A stretch of 64,000 nt of DNA from GCA-2720865 sp047630275 (GTDB lineage Bacteria; Bdellovibrionota; Bacteriovoracia; Bacteriovoracales; Bacteriovoracaceae): contig JBLHVN010000002.1 in the NCBI GenBank assembly GCA_047630275.1, forward strand, positions 124,001 to 188,000. The letters run 5' to 3'. Under the pieces are notes generated by a model. That model did no database searches, was not told where the DNA came from, and saw only the letters and a list, made by a program, of their open reading frames with translations. Both the position numbers and the translations under genes were made by a program. Positions 15,760-25,138 of this stretch are shown one piece after another. Position 1 is the first letter of the stretch, and each line of letters begins with the position of its first letter.

Positions 15760-16515
15760 ATGAAAAAGACCTTATTTCTGATCCTATTTCTCAGTGGAGC
15801 TGCCCTGGCCAATTCGGTGATTCCCGTAACACCATCTAAAGGCCTAGACAAAGACTTCAGCCTCAGGGCTTTTTACAATTGGTCTAAGATTAATTGGATG
15901 CTTGAACTCAATAATACCTCCCGTGAAAATGAAGATAATCTCAAGGCCTATAGTCTCGGAGCCAAGTACCGAGTTCATAAGAATTTAAAATTGGGCGCAA
16001 CTATCAGCCGCCAATTTGGAAACCGTCACGACGATGACTGGATTAAAGATGGCATTTGGAAGTGGACAGACACTTCAAGAAGAGGTGAAACCTTTAGTTT
16101 TATCGATATCATTCCAAGGACACTCTTGAGTTTTCTTCCAGGAGAAAGGTGGGTTGGAGAATTCAGAATCCGTTATGCTCGTAATTTCTTTAATTCTCAA
16201 AACACAATAAAGCTAAGACCTAGGCTGACCTACTTTCATTTTAATGAAAAAGGGCCTTTGTTTAATGTTTTTCTACAATACGAAGCCTACCTGCCTTTAA
16301 ATTATGGAACCAAGTCCATCTATGAAAAATGGGCCTACCTGGGCTTTCTCTACCACTTCAATAAATGGTTTAAACCAGGATTATTTGTGGCGCAAAAAAG
16401 CCTTACTTGGGGCTCTTCTGGGACGGCCACTAGGCTTGTTCCTTCAAAGCCTTATGAAGTTACACACAAGGCCAATGTCGTGGGATTTAACATGATTTTT
16501 AAAATTCCCGATTAG
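15760..16515 (+). CDS. outer-membrane beta-barrel protein, unknown function
   Basis: The start is taken at ATG 15760, which begins a signal peptide (MKKTLFLILFLSGAALA); AAAGGA lies upstream. The product is 251 residues. The mature part is rich in alternating aromatic strands separated by short turns (YSLGAKYRVHKNLKLGATIS, FLQYEAYLPLNYGTKSIYEK). This is typical of an 8-10-stranded outer-membrane barrel. It ends in a hydrophobic strand VVGFNMIFKIPD. No specific family recognised. It stands alone before the exonuclease gene. Confidence 0.65.
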   Translation: MKKTLFLILFLSGAALANSVIPVTPSKGLDKDFSLRAFYNWSKINWMLELNNTSRENEDNLKAYSLGAKYRVHKNLKLGATISRQFGNRHDDDWIKDGIWKWTDTSRRGETFSFIDIIPRTLLSFLPGERWVGEFRIRYARNFFNSQNTIKLRPRLTYFHFNEKGPLFNVFLQYEAYLPLNYGTKSIYEKWAYLGFLYHFNKWFKPGLFVAQKSLTWGSSGTATRLVPSKPYEVTHKANVVGFNMIFKIPD

Positions 16516-16541
16516 GTATAACTCCTGTACAGTACCTTCCT

Positions 16542-17114
16542 ATGACTTATCAAAAGAAAATCACGAAAGACGAGATCAATGAACTCCCCATGCTTAAATT
16601 TGAAGGTGAGATCAAGTTAATAACCAATCAAAAAGATGCCATTGCTGCTGTTCAGGTACTCAAAAAAGAAACTGTTCTTGGCTTTGACACTGAAACTAGA
16701 CCTTCTTTTAAAAAAGGTGAAGTTTACGATGTCTCTCTCCTTCAACTTTCTAATGCCAATGACTCATTCCTCTTTAGGCTTAATAAATTCAATTTCCCAC
16801 AAGAACTTGCAGACCTCTTAGCAGATCCTAAGATTATAAAAACTGGTGTCGCCATTAGAGATGACGTTATAGCCCTTCAAAAACTTCATCCCTTTGAAGA
16901 AGCAGGATTCTTTGAATTAGCCGATGAGGCAAAAAAACAAAGATATGAGAACTTTGGGTTGAGGGCCTTAACGGCGATCTTTCTCAGACAAAGACTTTCT
17001 AAGAAGGCTAAGATCACAAACTGGGAACAAGCAAGGCTTACTAGAGCTCAATTAGAATATGCGGCGCTAGACAGTTGGGTTGGCCTTCAGATCTATCACA
17101 AGATTAAGAAGTAA
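16542..17114 (+). CDS. 3'-5' exonuclease domain protein (RNase D-like)
   Basis: A 190-residue DEDDy-type 3'-5' exonuclease. Exo I GFDTET (Asp49, Glu51), Exo II around TGVAIRDDVIAL and Exo III YAALDSW (Tyr173, Asp177) are in the right order. There are no HRDC domains, so it is shorter than RNase D and resembles stand-alone WRN-exo-like proteins. It acts on RNA or DNA 3' ends in the cytoplasm. There is no strong ribosome site before the ATG. It overlaps the next, convergent gene by 11 bases. Confidence 0.9.
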   Translation: MTYQKKITKDEINELPMLKFEGEIKLITNQKDAIAAVQVLKKETVLGFDTETRPSFKKGEVYDVSLLQLSNANDSFLFRLNKFNFPQELADLLADPKIIKTGVAIRDDVIALQKLHPFEEAGFFELADEAKKQRYENFGLRALTAIFLRQRLSKKAKITNWEQARLTRAQLEYAALDSWVGLQIYHKIKK

Positions 17115-17388
17115 TCTCATTAACGATAAACTCTAAGTCTTTCATCTCTTCTTCAAGGGCAAATCCTGGGCTCTTCTTAACTTCTTCTAGAAACTTTTCC
17201 TTTAATTCAAGAGCTAGGGATTTAAGCTTATAGTTTCCGCCTTCTGAAACAGACTCAATCTTTCTCATGCGAAGTTCATCAAGGTAGAGAAAGTAAGTAT
17301 CTTTATCCCCACTATTATAACAATTAGCTTCCATCAATTCGATGAAATCCCATAAACTCATTTTCTTAAAACGGCGGATTGTTTCCAT
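17104..17388 (-). CDS. hypothetical cytoplasmic protein
   Basis: A 94-residue acidic, mostly helical protein (METIRRFKKMSLWDFIELME...), with no signal peptide or recognised motif. Its end overlaps the convergent exonuclease gene by 11 bases. Charge pattern and helix content suggest a small soluble helical bundle. Nothing more can be said. Confidence 0.55.
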   Translation of the reverse strand: METIRRFKKMSLWDFIELMEANCYNSGDKDTYFLYLDELRMRKIESVSEGGNYKLKSLALELKEKFLEEVKKSPGFALEEEMKDLEFIVNEITS

Positions 17389-17461
17389 AAATTAAAGGTA
17401 GCAATGAGGGATTAGCTTGTCTAGGTAAGCCATCCCCACTGAAACGAGGAAAGAGGCGAGA

Positions 17462-18688
17462 TCAAAGAACTTCTAAGATCTCATCACTGTGCTGATTGGC
17501 CATGATCAAAAAGCTAACAAAGGCATCAGCAATATCATCTTCAATCTTCTCAACTCTTTGAGGATTCAAAAGATTCTTCTTATTATTAATATACTCCATC
17601 ATCCCACGATAGATATCACCATCAGACTTCTTCCCTATAAGGCGGTCCATCCTAAAGGCCACTTCTTGAAGATCGCTATTCTCATGGTTTCTAAAGAAAT
17701 TTGAGATCCCTGCTTGTAGAACTCTTCTAGGCTTTCTATTAATACCAAAGCCACTTCTTCCTGAACCAGTTGGGCTTAGGGCCCAGTGCTCTTTAATAGA
17801 AGCTTCAACAAGTCCTTCCTCAAGCATCATACGCCCTGACTTAACATTGAAAAAAGAAAGAAAGGTAGCTTCAGTCATGTCATTTCCCCAAGGAGCTGAC
17901 CAAGGACTAAGACCTCTCATTAATTGCCTTCTTAGCTCTGCCGTATAAACAGTAATATAATCTGTAAGAACCGCTTCTCCGTATTTATTAAAACTTGGGT
18001 CATCATAAATAGAAACATCCGTATCAACTAAGAATTTAATAATGGCGCTAAAGAACTGGGCATGATCATTATCGTATTTAAGAAAAGATTCAAGTTGCCT
18101 AAGATACATAAGATGAGACGCATCGTTAGCGTTGTGTAGAGTAGTAGCTCCATAACTTCTTCCTGACCTTACTTCTGGGGCAAAGTAGCCAATATTATAA
18201 AAGTAATTATCTTTGTTAATGCGAATAAGTGTTCCAGCGCCTGAGGCGATGGCCATGAATTGCCCAAGAGAATATTTGTCACCTCTGATATCCATAAGAG
18301 AAAGCACATTTCCAACCTGATCAGAAACAGTTTCAGGAGTGAAGCTCCTCTCTACTTCCTTAAGTTTCTTAGTGAAGTCACGAAGCTTTGATTTATCAAA
18401 ATCAAACATTCTCAAGATACGGTTCTTATTTTTCTTATCAAAGTTATCAATGGCGTAATCCACTTGCTCAATCGTCGCAAATTCATAAGTATCAATATAG
18501 TCAGCGTCAAAGGCGCTTACGATTCCTTCCCCTTCGTAGATCATCGTCTGTAAAAAGGAGATCCCGGTAAAATCTGATAGGCTGATTTCATACCTAGACT
18601 GAATCGCTAATGGAGTAGCAAAGACCCCAGTTGATAAGAAGATTAAAGTTAAGATTAAAGTTTTCTTTGCCTGTGTGAATAGCTTCAT
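17462..18688 (-). CDS. secreted hypothetical protein, 408 residues
   Basis: The N-terminus is a signal peptide (MKLFTQAKKTLILTLIFLSTGVFA), so the protein is exported. The mature part is mainly helical and charged. It includes a Ser/Gly-rich block SPTGSGRSGFGINRKPRR near residue 320 and many aromatic residues; there are almost no cysteines. I do not recognise a domain. It is transcribed alone, with 227 bases of non-coding DNA upstream. The length and helical content would suit a periplasmic effector or structural protein, but this is open. Confidence 0.7.
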   Translation of the reverse strand: MKLFTQAKKTLILTLIFLSTGVFATPLAIQSRYEISLSDFTGISFLQTMIYEGEGIVSAFDADYIDTYEFATIEQVDYAIDNFDKKNKNRILRMFDFDKSKLRDFTKKLKEVERSFTPETVSDQVGNVLSLMDIRGDKYSLGQFMAIASGAGTLIRINKDNYFYNIGYFAPEVRSGRSYGATTLHNANDASHLMYLRQLESFLKYDNDHAQFFSAIIKFLVDTDVSIYDDPSFNKYGEAVLTDYITVYTAELRRQLMRGLSPWSAPWGNDMTEATFLSFFNVKSGRMMLEEGLVEASIKEHWALSPTGSGRSGFGINRKPRRVLQAGISNFFRNHENSDLQEVAFRMDRLIGKKSDGDIYRGMMEYINNKKNLLNPQRVEKIEDDIADAFVSFLIMANQHSDEILEVL

Positions 18689-18915
18689 TTTTCCCCCGCT
18701 TAAGTTAGGGCTTTAGTATCCCAAGGAATAACTGTCATCAATTAGAATGGAAAAATGAATCCTATCTAATTATAAGATAGAATCTTATTAAGACGAGACC
18801 CTGTCGAAGAGGTTTAAAGTGATTCTAAAGACTTGACGCTCTGCTTGGTAATAAAACTGAGACTTTCGCTTTTAGGCCGGATAAGATTTCTCAATATTTT
18901 AACTTAGGAGAGAAA

Positions 18916-19347
18916 ATGAAGAACTTAATCATAGCCCTATTATTTCTAGGTCCTGTTTCTGCCATGGCCTGTGCTAACTTCGCTGGTAACTTTACCTGTA
19001 CTGAAGTTGGAGACAACTACACTTACAACCTAACAGTTCAGCAAAATGGAAATGCTTTTACAATAACTGATGATGACGGATCTGAAGAGTTCATCGCTGA
19101 CGGAAATAGAAGATCAATTCCTAATGATACAAATATGAGAAATGCTTCTTATGTGGCCACATGCCAAGGACAAAGTGTCGTTCTTCAAATGACTGGAGAA
19201 ATCTTTGATGACCAAACGGGACAGAGTTTTCCTTTCCAAGCGGATATGAATCATCAGAATGTTAACCGTAACCACGTCACTCAAACCACAGTGACTCAAG
19301 TCTTAGGGCAAACGACGACGACGACAACTCAGTGCCGTCGTAATTAA
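18916..19347 (+). CDS. small secreted protein, lipocalin-sized
   Basis: A 143-residue protein with a signal peptide (MKNLIIALLFLGPVSAMA). The mature part opens ACANFAGNFTC and is beta-strand-rich with Thr/Asn repeats, ending in a run of Thr codons (QTTTTTTQC). Four cysteines may form two disulfides. The pattern 'F.G.[FY].C...G..Y.[LV].[IV].Q.G....[IV]' recurs in small secreted beta-barrels, but I cannot name a family. TTAGGAGAG precedes the ATG. Confidence 0.7.
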   Translation: MKNLIIALLFLGPVSAMACANFAGNFTCTEVGDNYTYNLTVQQNGNAFTITDDDGSEEFIADGNRRSIPNDTNMRNASYVATCQGQSVVLQMTGEIFDDQTGQSFPFQADMNHQNVNRNHVTQTTVTQVLGQTTTTTTQCRRN

Positions 19348-19351
19348 GCTC

Positions 19352-19888
19352 TTAAACTTTCTTTAAGAAATTTGAAACCAAAACAATTCGTTGGCCGTTT
19401 ACTCGGCCTTCGATATGTTCTGGATTATCAGTCAAAGCAATACCTTTGACTAAAGTCCCTCTCTTGGCCGTAAAGCCTCCGCCTTTCACTACTAAGTCTT
19501 TAATCAAAGTAACAGAATCCCCGGCCTGAAGTCGGGCACCATTACTATCTTTACAGATAACTGAGTTTGAATCTTCATCAGCCTTGGCCCATTTAAGACC
19601 CTCTTCTTCAAGGTAGAGCTGCTCAAGACGGTCTTGATCTGAAAGGGATCTTAAAACCCTATAGGCCAAGACCTGAACAGGAAGGTGCTCACTCCACATT
19701 GAATCATTGAGGCAGTGCCAGTGGTTCGTATCATAGTTTCCTGAATCAATTTGATCCTTACAGACTTTGCACAGATGAACTGAGCCGTTAACCCCAGGTT
19801 CAGGAGCATGGCTTAGTTCAAAGATACTAAGCCCTGCATCAGAACTACAAAGCTCACAAATATTTCCGCTTCTTGCTTCAACACTCAT
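19352..19888 (-). CDS. yjdM: PhnA/YjdM-family zinc-ribbon protein
   Basis: A 178-residue protein. The N-terminus has a zinc ribbon, ICELCSSD (Cys11, Cys14) and LCKVCKDQ (about 38-45). It ends with the PhnA domain (VICKDSNGARLQAGDSVTLIKDLVVKGG, about 110-137), as in YjdM. Despite the name, family members are not shown to degrade phosphonates. The central NHWHCLNDSMWSE block fits the long form. Its start codon directly abuts the icd stop codon, so it is the second gene of the icd operon. Confidence 0.88.
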   Translation of the reverse strand: MSVEARSGNICELCSSDAGLSIFELSHAPEPGVNGSVHLCKVCKDQIDSGNYDTNHWHCLNDSMWSEHLPVQVLAYRVLRSLSDQDRLEQLYLEEEGLKWAKADEDSNSVICKDSNGARLQAGDSVTLIKDLVVKGGGFTAKRGTLVKGIALTDNPEHIEGRVNGQRIVLVSNFLKKV

Positions 19889-22108
19889 CTAGAGTCCCGC
19901 AAGGATAGAATTAAAGGTCTCACTAGGTCTCATGGCCATAGAAACTTTAGTTTGATCAGGTCTATAGTATCCACCCATATCAATTTTAACCCCTTGGGCA
20001 TTATTAAGTTCACTTACAATCTTTGCTTCATGCTCACTTAAGCTATTGGCAATAGGACTAAAGGTTTTCTTAAGATCCGCATCTTCATCTTGAGAAGCTA
20101 AGGCCTCTGCCCAAAAGCGGGCTAAGAAGTAGTGAGAGCCACGGTTATCAAGCTCATTTACTTTTCTTGAGGGTGACTTATTTTCTTTAAGAAACTTACT
20201 ATTAGCAGCATCAAGGGCGCGTCCTAAGACCTGCGCTTTTTTATTATTTGTTTTCTCGCCTAGTTCTTCTATTGAAACAGAAAGAGCTAAAAATTCTCCA
20301 AGAGAATCCCAACGAAGATGATTCTCTTCGGCAAACTGCTGAACATGTTTTGGAGCAGAACCACCGGCACCAGTTTCATAAAGTCCCCCTCCAGCGAGTA
20401 GAGGAACAATCGATAGCATCTTAGCTGACGTTCCAAGTTCAAGAATGGGAAAAAGATCTGTTAGGTAATCTCTTAAAACGTTTCCAGTTACGGAAATTGT
20501 ATCAAGACCTTTTTTTACTCTCTCAAGAGTGTACTCACAAGCCTCAAGAGGAGCGAGGACCTTAATCTCTAATCCATTTGTGTCGTGGTCTTTTAAATAG
20601 GTATTTACCTTAGTGATAAGATTAGCATCGTGGGCGCGCTTTTCATCAAGCCAGAAGATGGCCGGGTTAGAAGTGGCCTTGGCCCTCTTAACACCAAGCT
20701 TTACCCAGTCTTTAATAGCAACGTCTTTTGTTTGGCACATTCTCCAAACATCACCGGCTTCTACCTTATGCTCCATTAAAACTGATCCAGATTCATCCAC
20801 AACTTGAACAGTTCCCGCTTCTTCAATCCAAAAGGTCTTATCATGTGATCCGTATTCTTCAGCTTTCTTGGCCATAAGACCAACGTTCGCTACGTTCCCC
20901 ATTGTCGTTACGTCAAAAGCCCCATTTTTCTTACAAAAATCAATAGTCGCTTGATAAATACCCGCATAACAACGATCAGGAATAATAGCTTTTGTATCAT
21001 GAAGTTTTCCGTCGGTTCCCCACATCTTCCCTGAAGAGCGGATCATCGCTGGCATAGATGCATCGATGATCACATCACTTGGAACATGAAAGTTAGTGAT
21101 TCCTTTATCTGAATCAACCATAGCGACAGCAGGACGGTCTTTATAACAGGCCATGATGGCCGATTCGATTTCTGTTCTTTGCGCTTCAGGAAGTTTTGCA
21201 ATCTTTGCATAAACATCCCCTAGTCCATTTCTTGCATCAACGCCAATCTCTTCAAAGGTTGAGGCGTATTTTTCAAAGACATCTTTATAATAAACCTTAA
21301 CTCCTTCACCAAAAATTATAGGATCAGAGACTTTCATCATAGTGGCTTTCATATGCATTGATAAAAGCACCCCTTGCTCTTTAGCATCAGTGATTTCTTT
21401 TTCAAGAAAGCTACGTAGGGCCTTAACACTCATTCTGCTTGAGTCGATAACTTCATCTTTAAGAAGTGCAGTAGATTCTTTGAGAACCTTAGTTCCTGAA
21501 GCTGAAACTAGCTGAATCTTTACTTTCATATCTTTATCGCAAATATGAGAGAGTTCGCTTCCGTAGAAATCATCTCCGCTCATATGGGCCACATGAGATT
21601 TTGAACTGCTCTCCCAAGCCCCCATAGAATGAGGGTTATCTTTTGCGTATTGCTTAACAGGAGCGGCCACTCTCCTATCAGAGTTTCCTTCACGAAGAAC
21701 CGGGTTCACCGCTGAGCCTAAACATTTAGCATAACGAGCACGGCTTTCAATTTCTTCAGCTGTCTTTGGTTCTTCAGGAAAGTCTGGAATATTATAACCA
21801 AGTTTTTTTAATTCACTGATGGCCTCTTTTAATTGAGGGATGGAAGCTGAGATATTAGGCAGCTTAACAATATTAGCTTCTGGAGTTTTAGCAAGCTCTC
21901 CAAGTTCTGAAAGATGATCCCCTACTCTTTGATCACTTGTTAGATTCTCAGGAAAGTGAGCTAAGATCCTAGCTCCTAAAGAGATATCTCTTGTCTCAAC
22001 TTCAATACCTGCTTTTTTAGTAAAGGCTTCAACAATAGGTAAGAGAGACCAAGTGGCTAAGGCCGGTGCTTCGTCGGTAATAGTATAAATAATCTTCGAA
22101 TTAGACAT
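19889..22108 (-). CDS. icd: NADP-dependent isocitrate dehydrogenase, monomeric type
   Basis: A 739-residue enzyme of the monomeric IDH family (usual length ~740). It oxidatively decarboxylates isocitrate to 2-oxoglutarate in the TCA cycle, making NADPH. Conserved blocks include YTITDEAPALATWSLLPI at the N-terminus, the substrate-region DNRGSHYFLARFWAEALA and the C-terminal GYYRPD. It is unrelated in sequence to the dimeric IcdA form. GGAAG precedes the ATG. It is followed without a gap by yjdM. Confidence 0.97.
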   Translation of the reverse strand: MSNSKIIYTITDEAPALATWSLLPIVEAFTKKAGIEVETRDISLGARILAHFPENLTSDQRVGDHLSELGELAKTPEANIVKLPNISASIPQLKEAISELKKLGYNIPDFPEEPKTAEEIESRARYAKCLGSAVNPVLREGNSDRRVAAPVKQYAKDNPHSMGAWESSSKSHVAHMSGDDFYGSELSHICDKDMKVKIQLVSASGTKVLKESTALLKDEVIDSSRMSVKALRSFLEKEITDAKEQGVLLSMHMKATMMKVSDPIIFGEGVKVYYKDVFEKYASTFEEIGVDARNGLGDVYAKIAKLPEAQRTEIESAIMACYKDRPAVAMVDSDKGITNFHVPSDVIIDASMPAMIRSSGKMWGTDGKLHDTKAIIPDRCYAGIYQATIDFCKKNGAFDVTTMGNVANVGLMAKKAEEYGSHDKTFWIEEAGTVQVVDESGSVLMEHKVEAGDVWRMCQTKDVAIKDWVKLGVKRAKATSNPAIFWLDEKRAHDANLITKVNTYLKDHDTNGLEIKVLAPLEACEYTLERVKKGLDTISVTGNVLRDYLTDLFPILELGTSAKMLSIVPLLAGGGLYETGAGGSAPKHVQQFAEENHLRWDSLGEFLALSVSIEELGEKTNNKKAQVLGRALDAANSKFLKENKSPSRKVNELDNRGSHYFLARFWAEALASQDEDADLKKTFSPIANSLSEHEAKIVSELNNAQGVKIDMGGYYRPDQTKVSMAMRPSETFNSILAGL

Positions 22109-22280
22109 GAGTTACTTCCTGCGTTAAGAATCTTTTATTGTGGGCGCTAGAATAGCTCAAAACCCCCTCTAGATAAAGGCTCGCGCGTCGAATTCAGGCT
22201 TAAGATTTTCACAGAAAATTTACAATAATATCGTAGCTATTTTTCAAGCCCGGCGTATGATGTTTGCAAAGGAGGTTCTT

Positions 22281-22634
22281 ATGAACTTAAAGATTTCATA
22301 TCATCATTTAGAATCAACACCATCAATTGATTCAAAAGTAACCGAGAAGGCTGCTCACCTAAAGAAGTACTTTGATGGAAAGATCGACGTGAATTGGGTT
22401 TGTTCTGTAGAACGTGATCGCCATAAAAGTGAAGTCAATGTTCATGCTGGAAAGTTTCACTTTCACGCAGAAGCTGAGGACGATAACCTTTATAAAACTT
22501 TAGATGATGTACTTCAAAAGATTGAAAGACAGGTTTCTAAGAAAAGCGACATTGTTAAAGATAAGATTCACCGTCAAAGAACTGATGTTGATAGCTTGCT
22601 CGTTGAAAAATCAGACGACGAAGACGACTATTAA
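22281..22634 (+). CDS. hpf: ribosome hibernation promoting factor, short type
   Basis: The start is ATG 22281, with GGAGG 5 bases upstream; an earlier in-frame ATG adds residues not found in the family. The product is 117 residues. The HPF/RaiA fold is evident: MNLKISYHHLESTPSIDSKV first strand and helix, EVNVHAGKFHFHAEAEDDNLYKTLDDVL, and KIERQVSKKSDIVKDKIHRQ. The C-terminal dimerisation domain of long HPF is absent; the tail is acidic. It binds the 30S subunit in stationary phase. Divergent from icd. Confidence 0.92.
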   Translation: MNLKISYHHLESTPSIDSKVTEKAAHLKKYFDGKIDVNWVCSVERDRHKSEVNVHAGKFHFHAEAEDDNLYKTLDDVLQKIERQVSKKSDIVKDKIHRQRTDVDSLLVEKSDDEDDY

Positions 22635-22644
22635 ATAAGTCTCA

Positions 22645-23178
22645 TCAGAGTTGATTGTCGTAGTAATAAAAGGCTGCGACAATCAAGGCGTGGTTGATCT
22701 CACCAGATTTAATCAACTCATCAATTTCTTTTTTAGAATACTCTAAGACTTCAATTTCCTCACAGGGATCTAGCTCTTGGTCCTCAGTTCTCTTGGCATC
22801 TAAAGCTAAATAGGTATAACAAAGGTTTGTTTGAAAAGCTGGGTTTGGTTCTACTTTTCCAATAAGTTTAAACTCTGAAGCCGTATAGCCAGATTCTTCT
22901 CTCAGTTCCCTAGCCGCTGCGGTTTTAGGGTCCTCACCAGCGTCGATGGCTCCCCCTGGTAATTCTAAGGTCACCCTATCTGTACCATTTCTATACTGAC
23001 GGGCCATGACGATCTTCCCTTCTTCGGTAACAGCAACAACATTTACCCAATGAGCGAAACTAAGAACATCAAACTCACCTTCAGCCCCAGTGTCCGGAGA
23101 TTTTCTTGTGACCTTTCTATAACGAAAGATAACTCCTGATTTCATTTCTTCTTTTTTGATAGTCGACCATTTTTCCAT
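22645..23178 (-). CDS. NUDIX hydrolase (ADP-ribose pyrophosphatase-like)
   Basis: A 177-residue protein with a complete Nudix box, G-x5-E-x7-REUxEExG, in the stretch starting GAIDAGED and ending RELREESG. The upstream VALTEEGKIVMARQYRNGTD-type strand and the PNPAFQTNLCYTYLA tail resemble ADP-ribose/NDP-sugar pyrophosphatases. It hydrolyses a nucleoside diphosphate linked to another moiety; the exact substrate is not fixed by sequence. Convergent with hpf. Confidence 0.9.
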   Translation of the reverse strand: MEKWSTIKKEEMKSGVIFRYRKVTRKSPDTGAEGEFDVLSFAHWVNVVAVTEEGKIVMARQYRNGTDRVTLELPGGAIDAGEDPKTAAARELREESGYTASEFKLIGKVEPNPAFQTNLCYTYLALDAKRTEDQELDPCEEIEVLEYSKKEIDELIKSGEINHALIVAAFYYYDNQL

Positions 23179-23333
23179 AGAGGCATTTTAGTAGGCCAAA
23201 AGCTTCTTGCACAGGTCGATGTAAAAGAACCCCTACCTAAAATAAGTTAAGTAACTGAAATTATGGTGTAAGATTAAGTTAGACAAGACTTATTTAGTTT
23301 GGCGCCACCTCCGAATTTACATACAATCCTATA

Positions 23334-23579
23334 ATGGAAAAAATAATCGAACCTAGAGATTTAGAAATTGAACAACAGCGAGAGATCGTCAATGAAATGC
23401 TCGAGACCATTAATTCAAATGATCCGACTTTTTATTATATGAACACCTCTGATGTGGCAGATTTGATTTTTAAACAAATCAACACACCTGGGGCTCTTCC
23501 TACTCAAAAACTCAAGACTGTTAAGACCTTAGACAGAAGAGGAATTCAGATTCTTCTCAGCTATAAAAAAGCAGTCTAA
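23334..23579 (+). CDS. small hypothetical protein
   Basis: An 81-residue acidic, helical protein without a signal peptide (MEKIIEPRDLEIEQQREIVNEM...), ending in a basic segment RGIQILLSYKKAV. Not recognised. There is no Shine-Dalgarno. A TTGGCG-N17-TACAAT promoter-like pair ends only a few bases before the ATG, so the mRNA may be leaderless. Moderate confidence that it is expressed. Confidence 0.5.
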   Translation: MEKIIEPRDLEIEQQREIVNEMLETINSNDPTFYYMNTSDVADLIFKQINTPGALPTQKLKTVKTLDRRGIQILLSYKKAV

Positions 23580-23673
23580 AGACGAGACCAACCCTGTAGA
23601 TTTTTCAAATCCTCCCACCTAGGCGGGTTTTCACGTAATAATGCCCTCGAACCATTATAAGCGAGAGCCACAC

Positions 23674-24039
23674 ATGAAAAATCTATTTATTTTTTTATCA
23701 CTAGTTTTATCAATTTCTGCAACTGCCAATACTATCGACTATAGTCTTCAAGACTCTCTTCAAGAGGGAAAGGTTGAAGCTGCTTATTTAGATATGTTAA
23801 GTGTTAAACTTACTAATGCAGACCTTGCCTTTGAAACCAAAGCATCTAACTTACCTGAGCCACTTGATGTTGTTGAAGGAAAGATCATTGCAGCTATGAT
23901 TAATATGATCGAAGGTGAGATTGAAAAGGCCTATGCTCTTTATAGAGCTCTTGAAAATGCTGATTCAATTGATGATGCTTCAACTAAGAAGCTTAGAGAC
24001 CAGATTTCTTTAATCAATAGATTAGTAATCGAGCTTTAA
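23674..24039 (+). CDS. small secreted helical protein
   Basis: The start is ATG 23674, with GCGAGAG upstream; it begins a signal peptide (MKNLFIFLSLVLSISATA). The product is 121 residues. The mature part is a helix-rich acidic domain resembling a TPR-like pair (VEGKIIAAMINMIEGEIEKAYALYRALENAD). No cysteine, no recognised family. Convergent with the YihY gene, 1 base apart. Confidence 0.65.
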   Translation: MKNLFIFLSLVLSISATANTIDYSLQDSLQEGKVEAAYLDMLSVKLTNADLAFETKASNLPEPLDVVEGKIIAAMINMIEGEIEKAYALYRALENADSIDDASTKKLRDQISLINRLVIEL

Positions 24040-24040
24040 T

Positions 24041-25015
24041 CTAAGCAGCTAAATCACTTTGTGCAGGTACTGGTTTTGGTGCCTGCGCTTCTACTGGCTT
24101 TTTCTGATACTTTAGGTAACTAACAGCCGCTCCGTAGAAGAATGAACAGTTCAAAAAATAAACCCATAAGACAGCGATGATAAGAGTATAGAAGTTTCCA
24201 TAACTTTGGGTCATGGTGTCTTTCGAATAAAGTAAGTAAACCCAGTAAAAGGATTTTCCGGCCATAAAGCAACCTACAAAGGCGGCAGCTCCAGTAAGAG
24301 AGTCTCTCCAGCGGACCGCGATAGGAGAGGCAAACTTATAGAAGGCGGTAAAAAACCCCAATGATAAAAGAGCAGGAAGAAAACTTCCCCCCAAGATAAA
24401 TTTTGTAAATGAATTTACGGTTTCACTATCAGAGCTTAGTAAACTCATCATAAAGGCCTTGTTCGACAGGGCCAGTAACGAGAAGATAAAACTTGAGACT
24501 ACAACACCAACACCCATTGAGCGAAGATCTTCAACTAAGAACCCTCCTCTGCTTTGTTTCTTAGCAATGGTATTAAGCCCAAACATTAAGGAGCTGATTA
24601 CTCCTAAGCAGGCGTAGAGAAGAAGCCCAGAATTAACCAGGTTAAACCCAGGGTTTTTAAGCTGCCCATCAATGATCTTTGAGACGCTTTCAATAATCCA
24701 AGGAGCAAGTCCTGGGACATTACTTTCAACAAGGCTTAATACATATTCCTTAGATTCAATAGGATCTCCAATAAAGTAGCCTGTTAGGCTAATCATAAGC
24801 AGAAGTACGGGGCCAAAAGAGAGCATGCAATAAAAGGTTGCAGAGCCCGCCACCATCTCGCCTTTTCTTTTCTTAAATAAAAACAGACCATCAAGAAGCC
24901 TGTTAACAACGACCTTTATGGTTCGGTGGGTCTTCTGCTCAATCCCTTCACCTAACTTTGTGATGATTGGACTTGGCTTTGTCTTATTCGCTGGTAGTTG
25001 TTCTGGCTCGTGCAT
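24041..25015 (-). CDS. YihY/BrkB-family inner-membrane protein
   Basis: A 324-residue integral membrane protein with about six hydrophobic segments. It shows the family pattern: a basic N-terminus, GSATFYCMLSFGPVLLLM for the first helix, the AAFVGCFMAGKSFYWVYLL block, then YGNFYTLIIAVLWVYFLNCSFFYGA for the last pair. Once annotated as RNase BN, the family's function is not known. A proline-rich cytoplasmic tail (PVEAQAPKPVPAQ) follows. A FliA-like element lies 20 bases upstream of the ATG. Confidence 0.9.
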   Translation of the reverse strand: MHEPEQLPANKTKPSPIITKLGEGIEQKTHRTIKVVVNRLLDGLFLFKKRKGEMVAGSATFYCMLSFGPVLLLMISLTGYFIGDPIESKEYVLSLVESNVPGLAPWIIESVSKIIDGQLKNPGFNLVNSGLLLYACLGVISSLMFGLNTIAKKQSRGGFLVEDLRSMGVGVVVSSFIFSLLALSNKAFMMSLLSSDSETVNSFTKFILGGSFLPALLSLGFFTAFYKFASPIAVRWRDSLTGAAAFVGCFMAGKSFYWVYLLYSKDTMTQSYGNFYTLIIAVLWVYFLNCSFFYGAAVSYLKYQKKPVEAQAPKPVPAQSDLAA

Positions 25016-25035
25016 CTGGATTTCCTCTTAATCTC

Positions 25036-25062
25036 TTATCGGTAATAAACAAAAAGACTCAA
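25036..25062 (-). promoter_or_regulatory. possible FliA-type promoter of the YihY gene
   Basis: Minus strand TTGAGTCT (25062-25055), 11 bases, ACCGATAA (25043-25036), 20 bases before the ATG. The -10 matches the FliA consensus at 7 of 8 positions and the -35 at 5 of 8, with exact spacing. Weaker than the elements at 12713 and 14359. Confidence 0.4.
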
Positions 25063-25138
25063 GTAATTTCTGTGCCGCTATCTAGCTGTTATTCCATGAT
25101 TTTTCGCGAGATTCTTAACTTAATGATAGAATGCTCTC

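Noticed and set aside
18870..18890. GGCCGGATAAG as a FliA promoter for the 18916 gene
   Set aside because: The -10-like sequence has an extra G and there is no TAAA element at the correct spacing.
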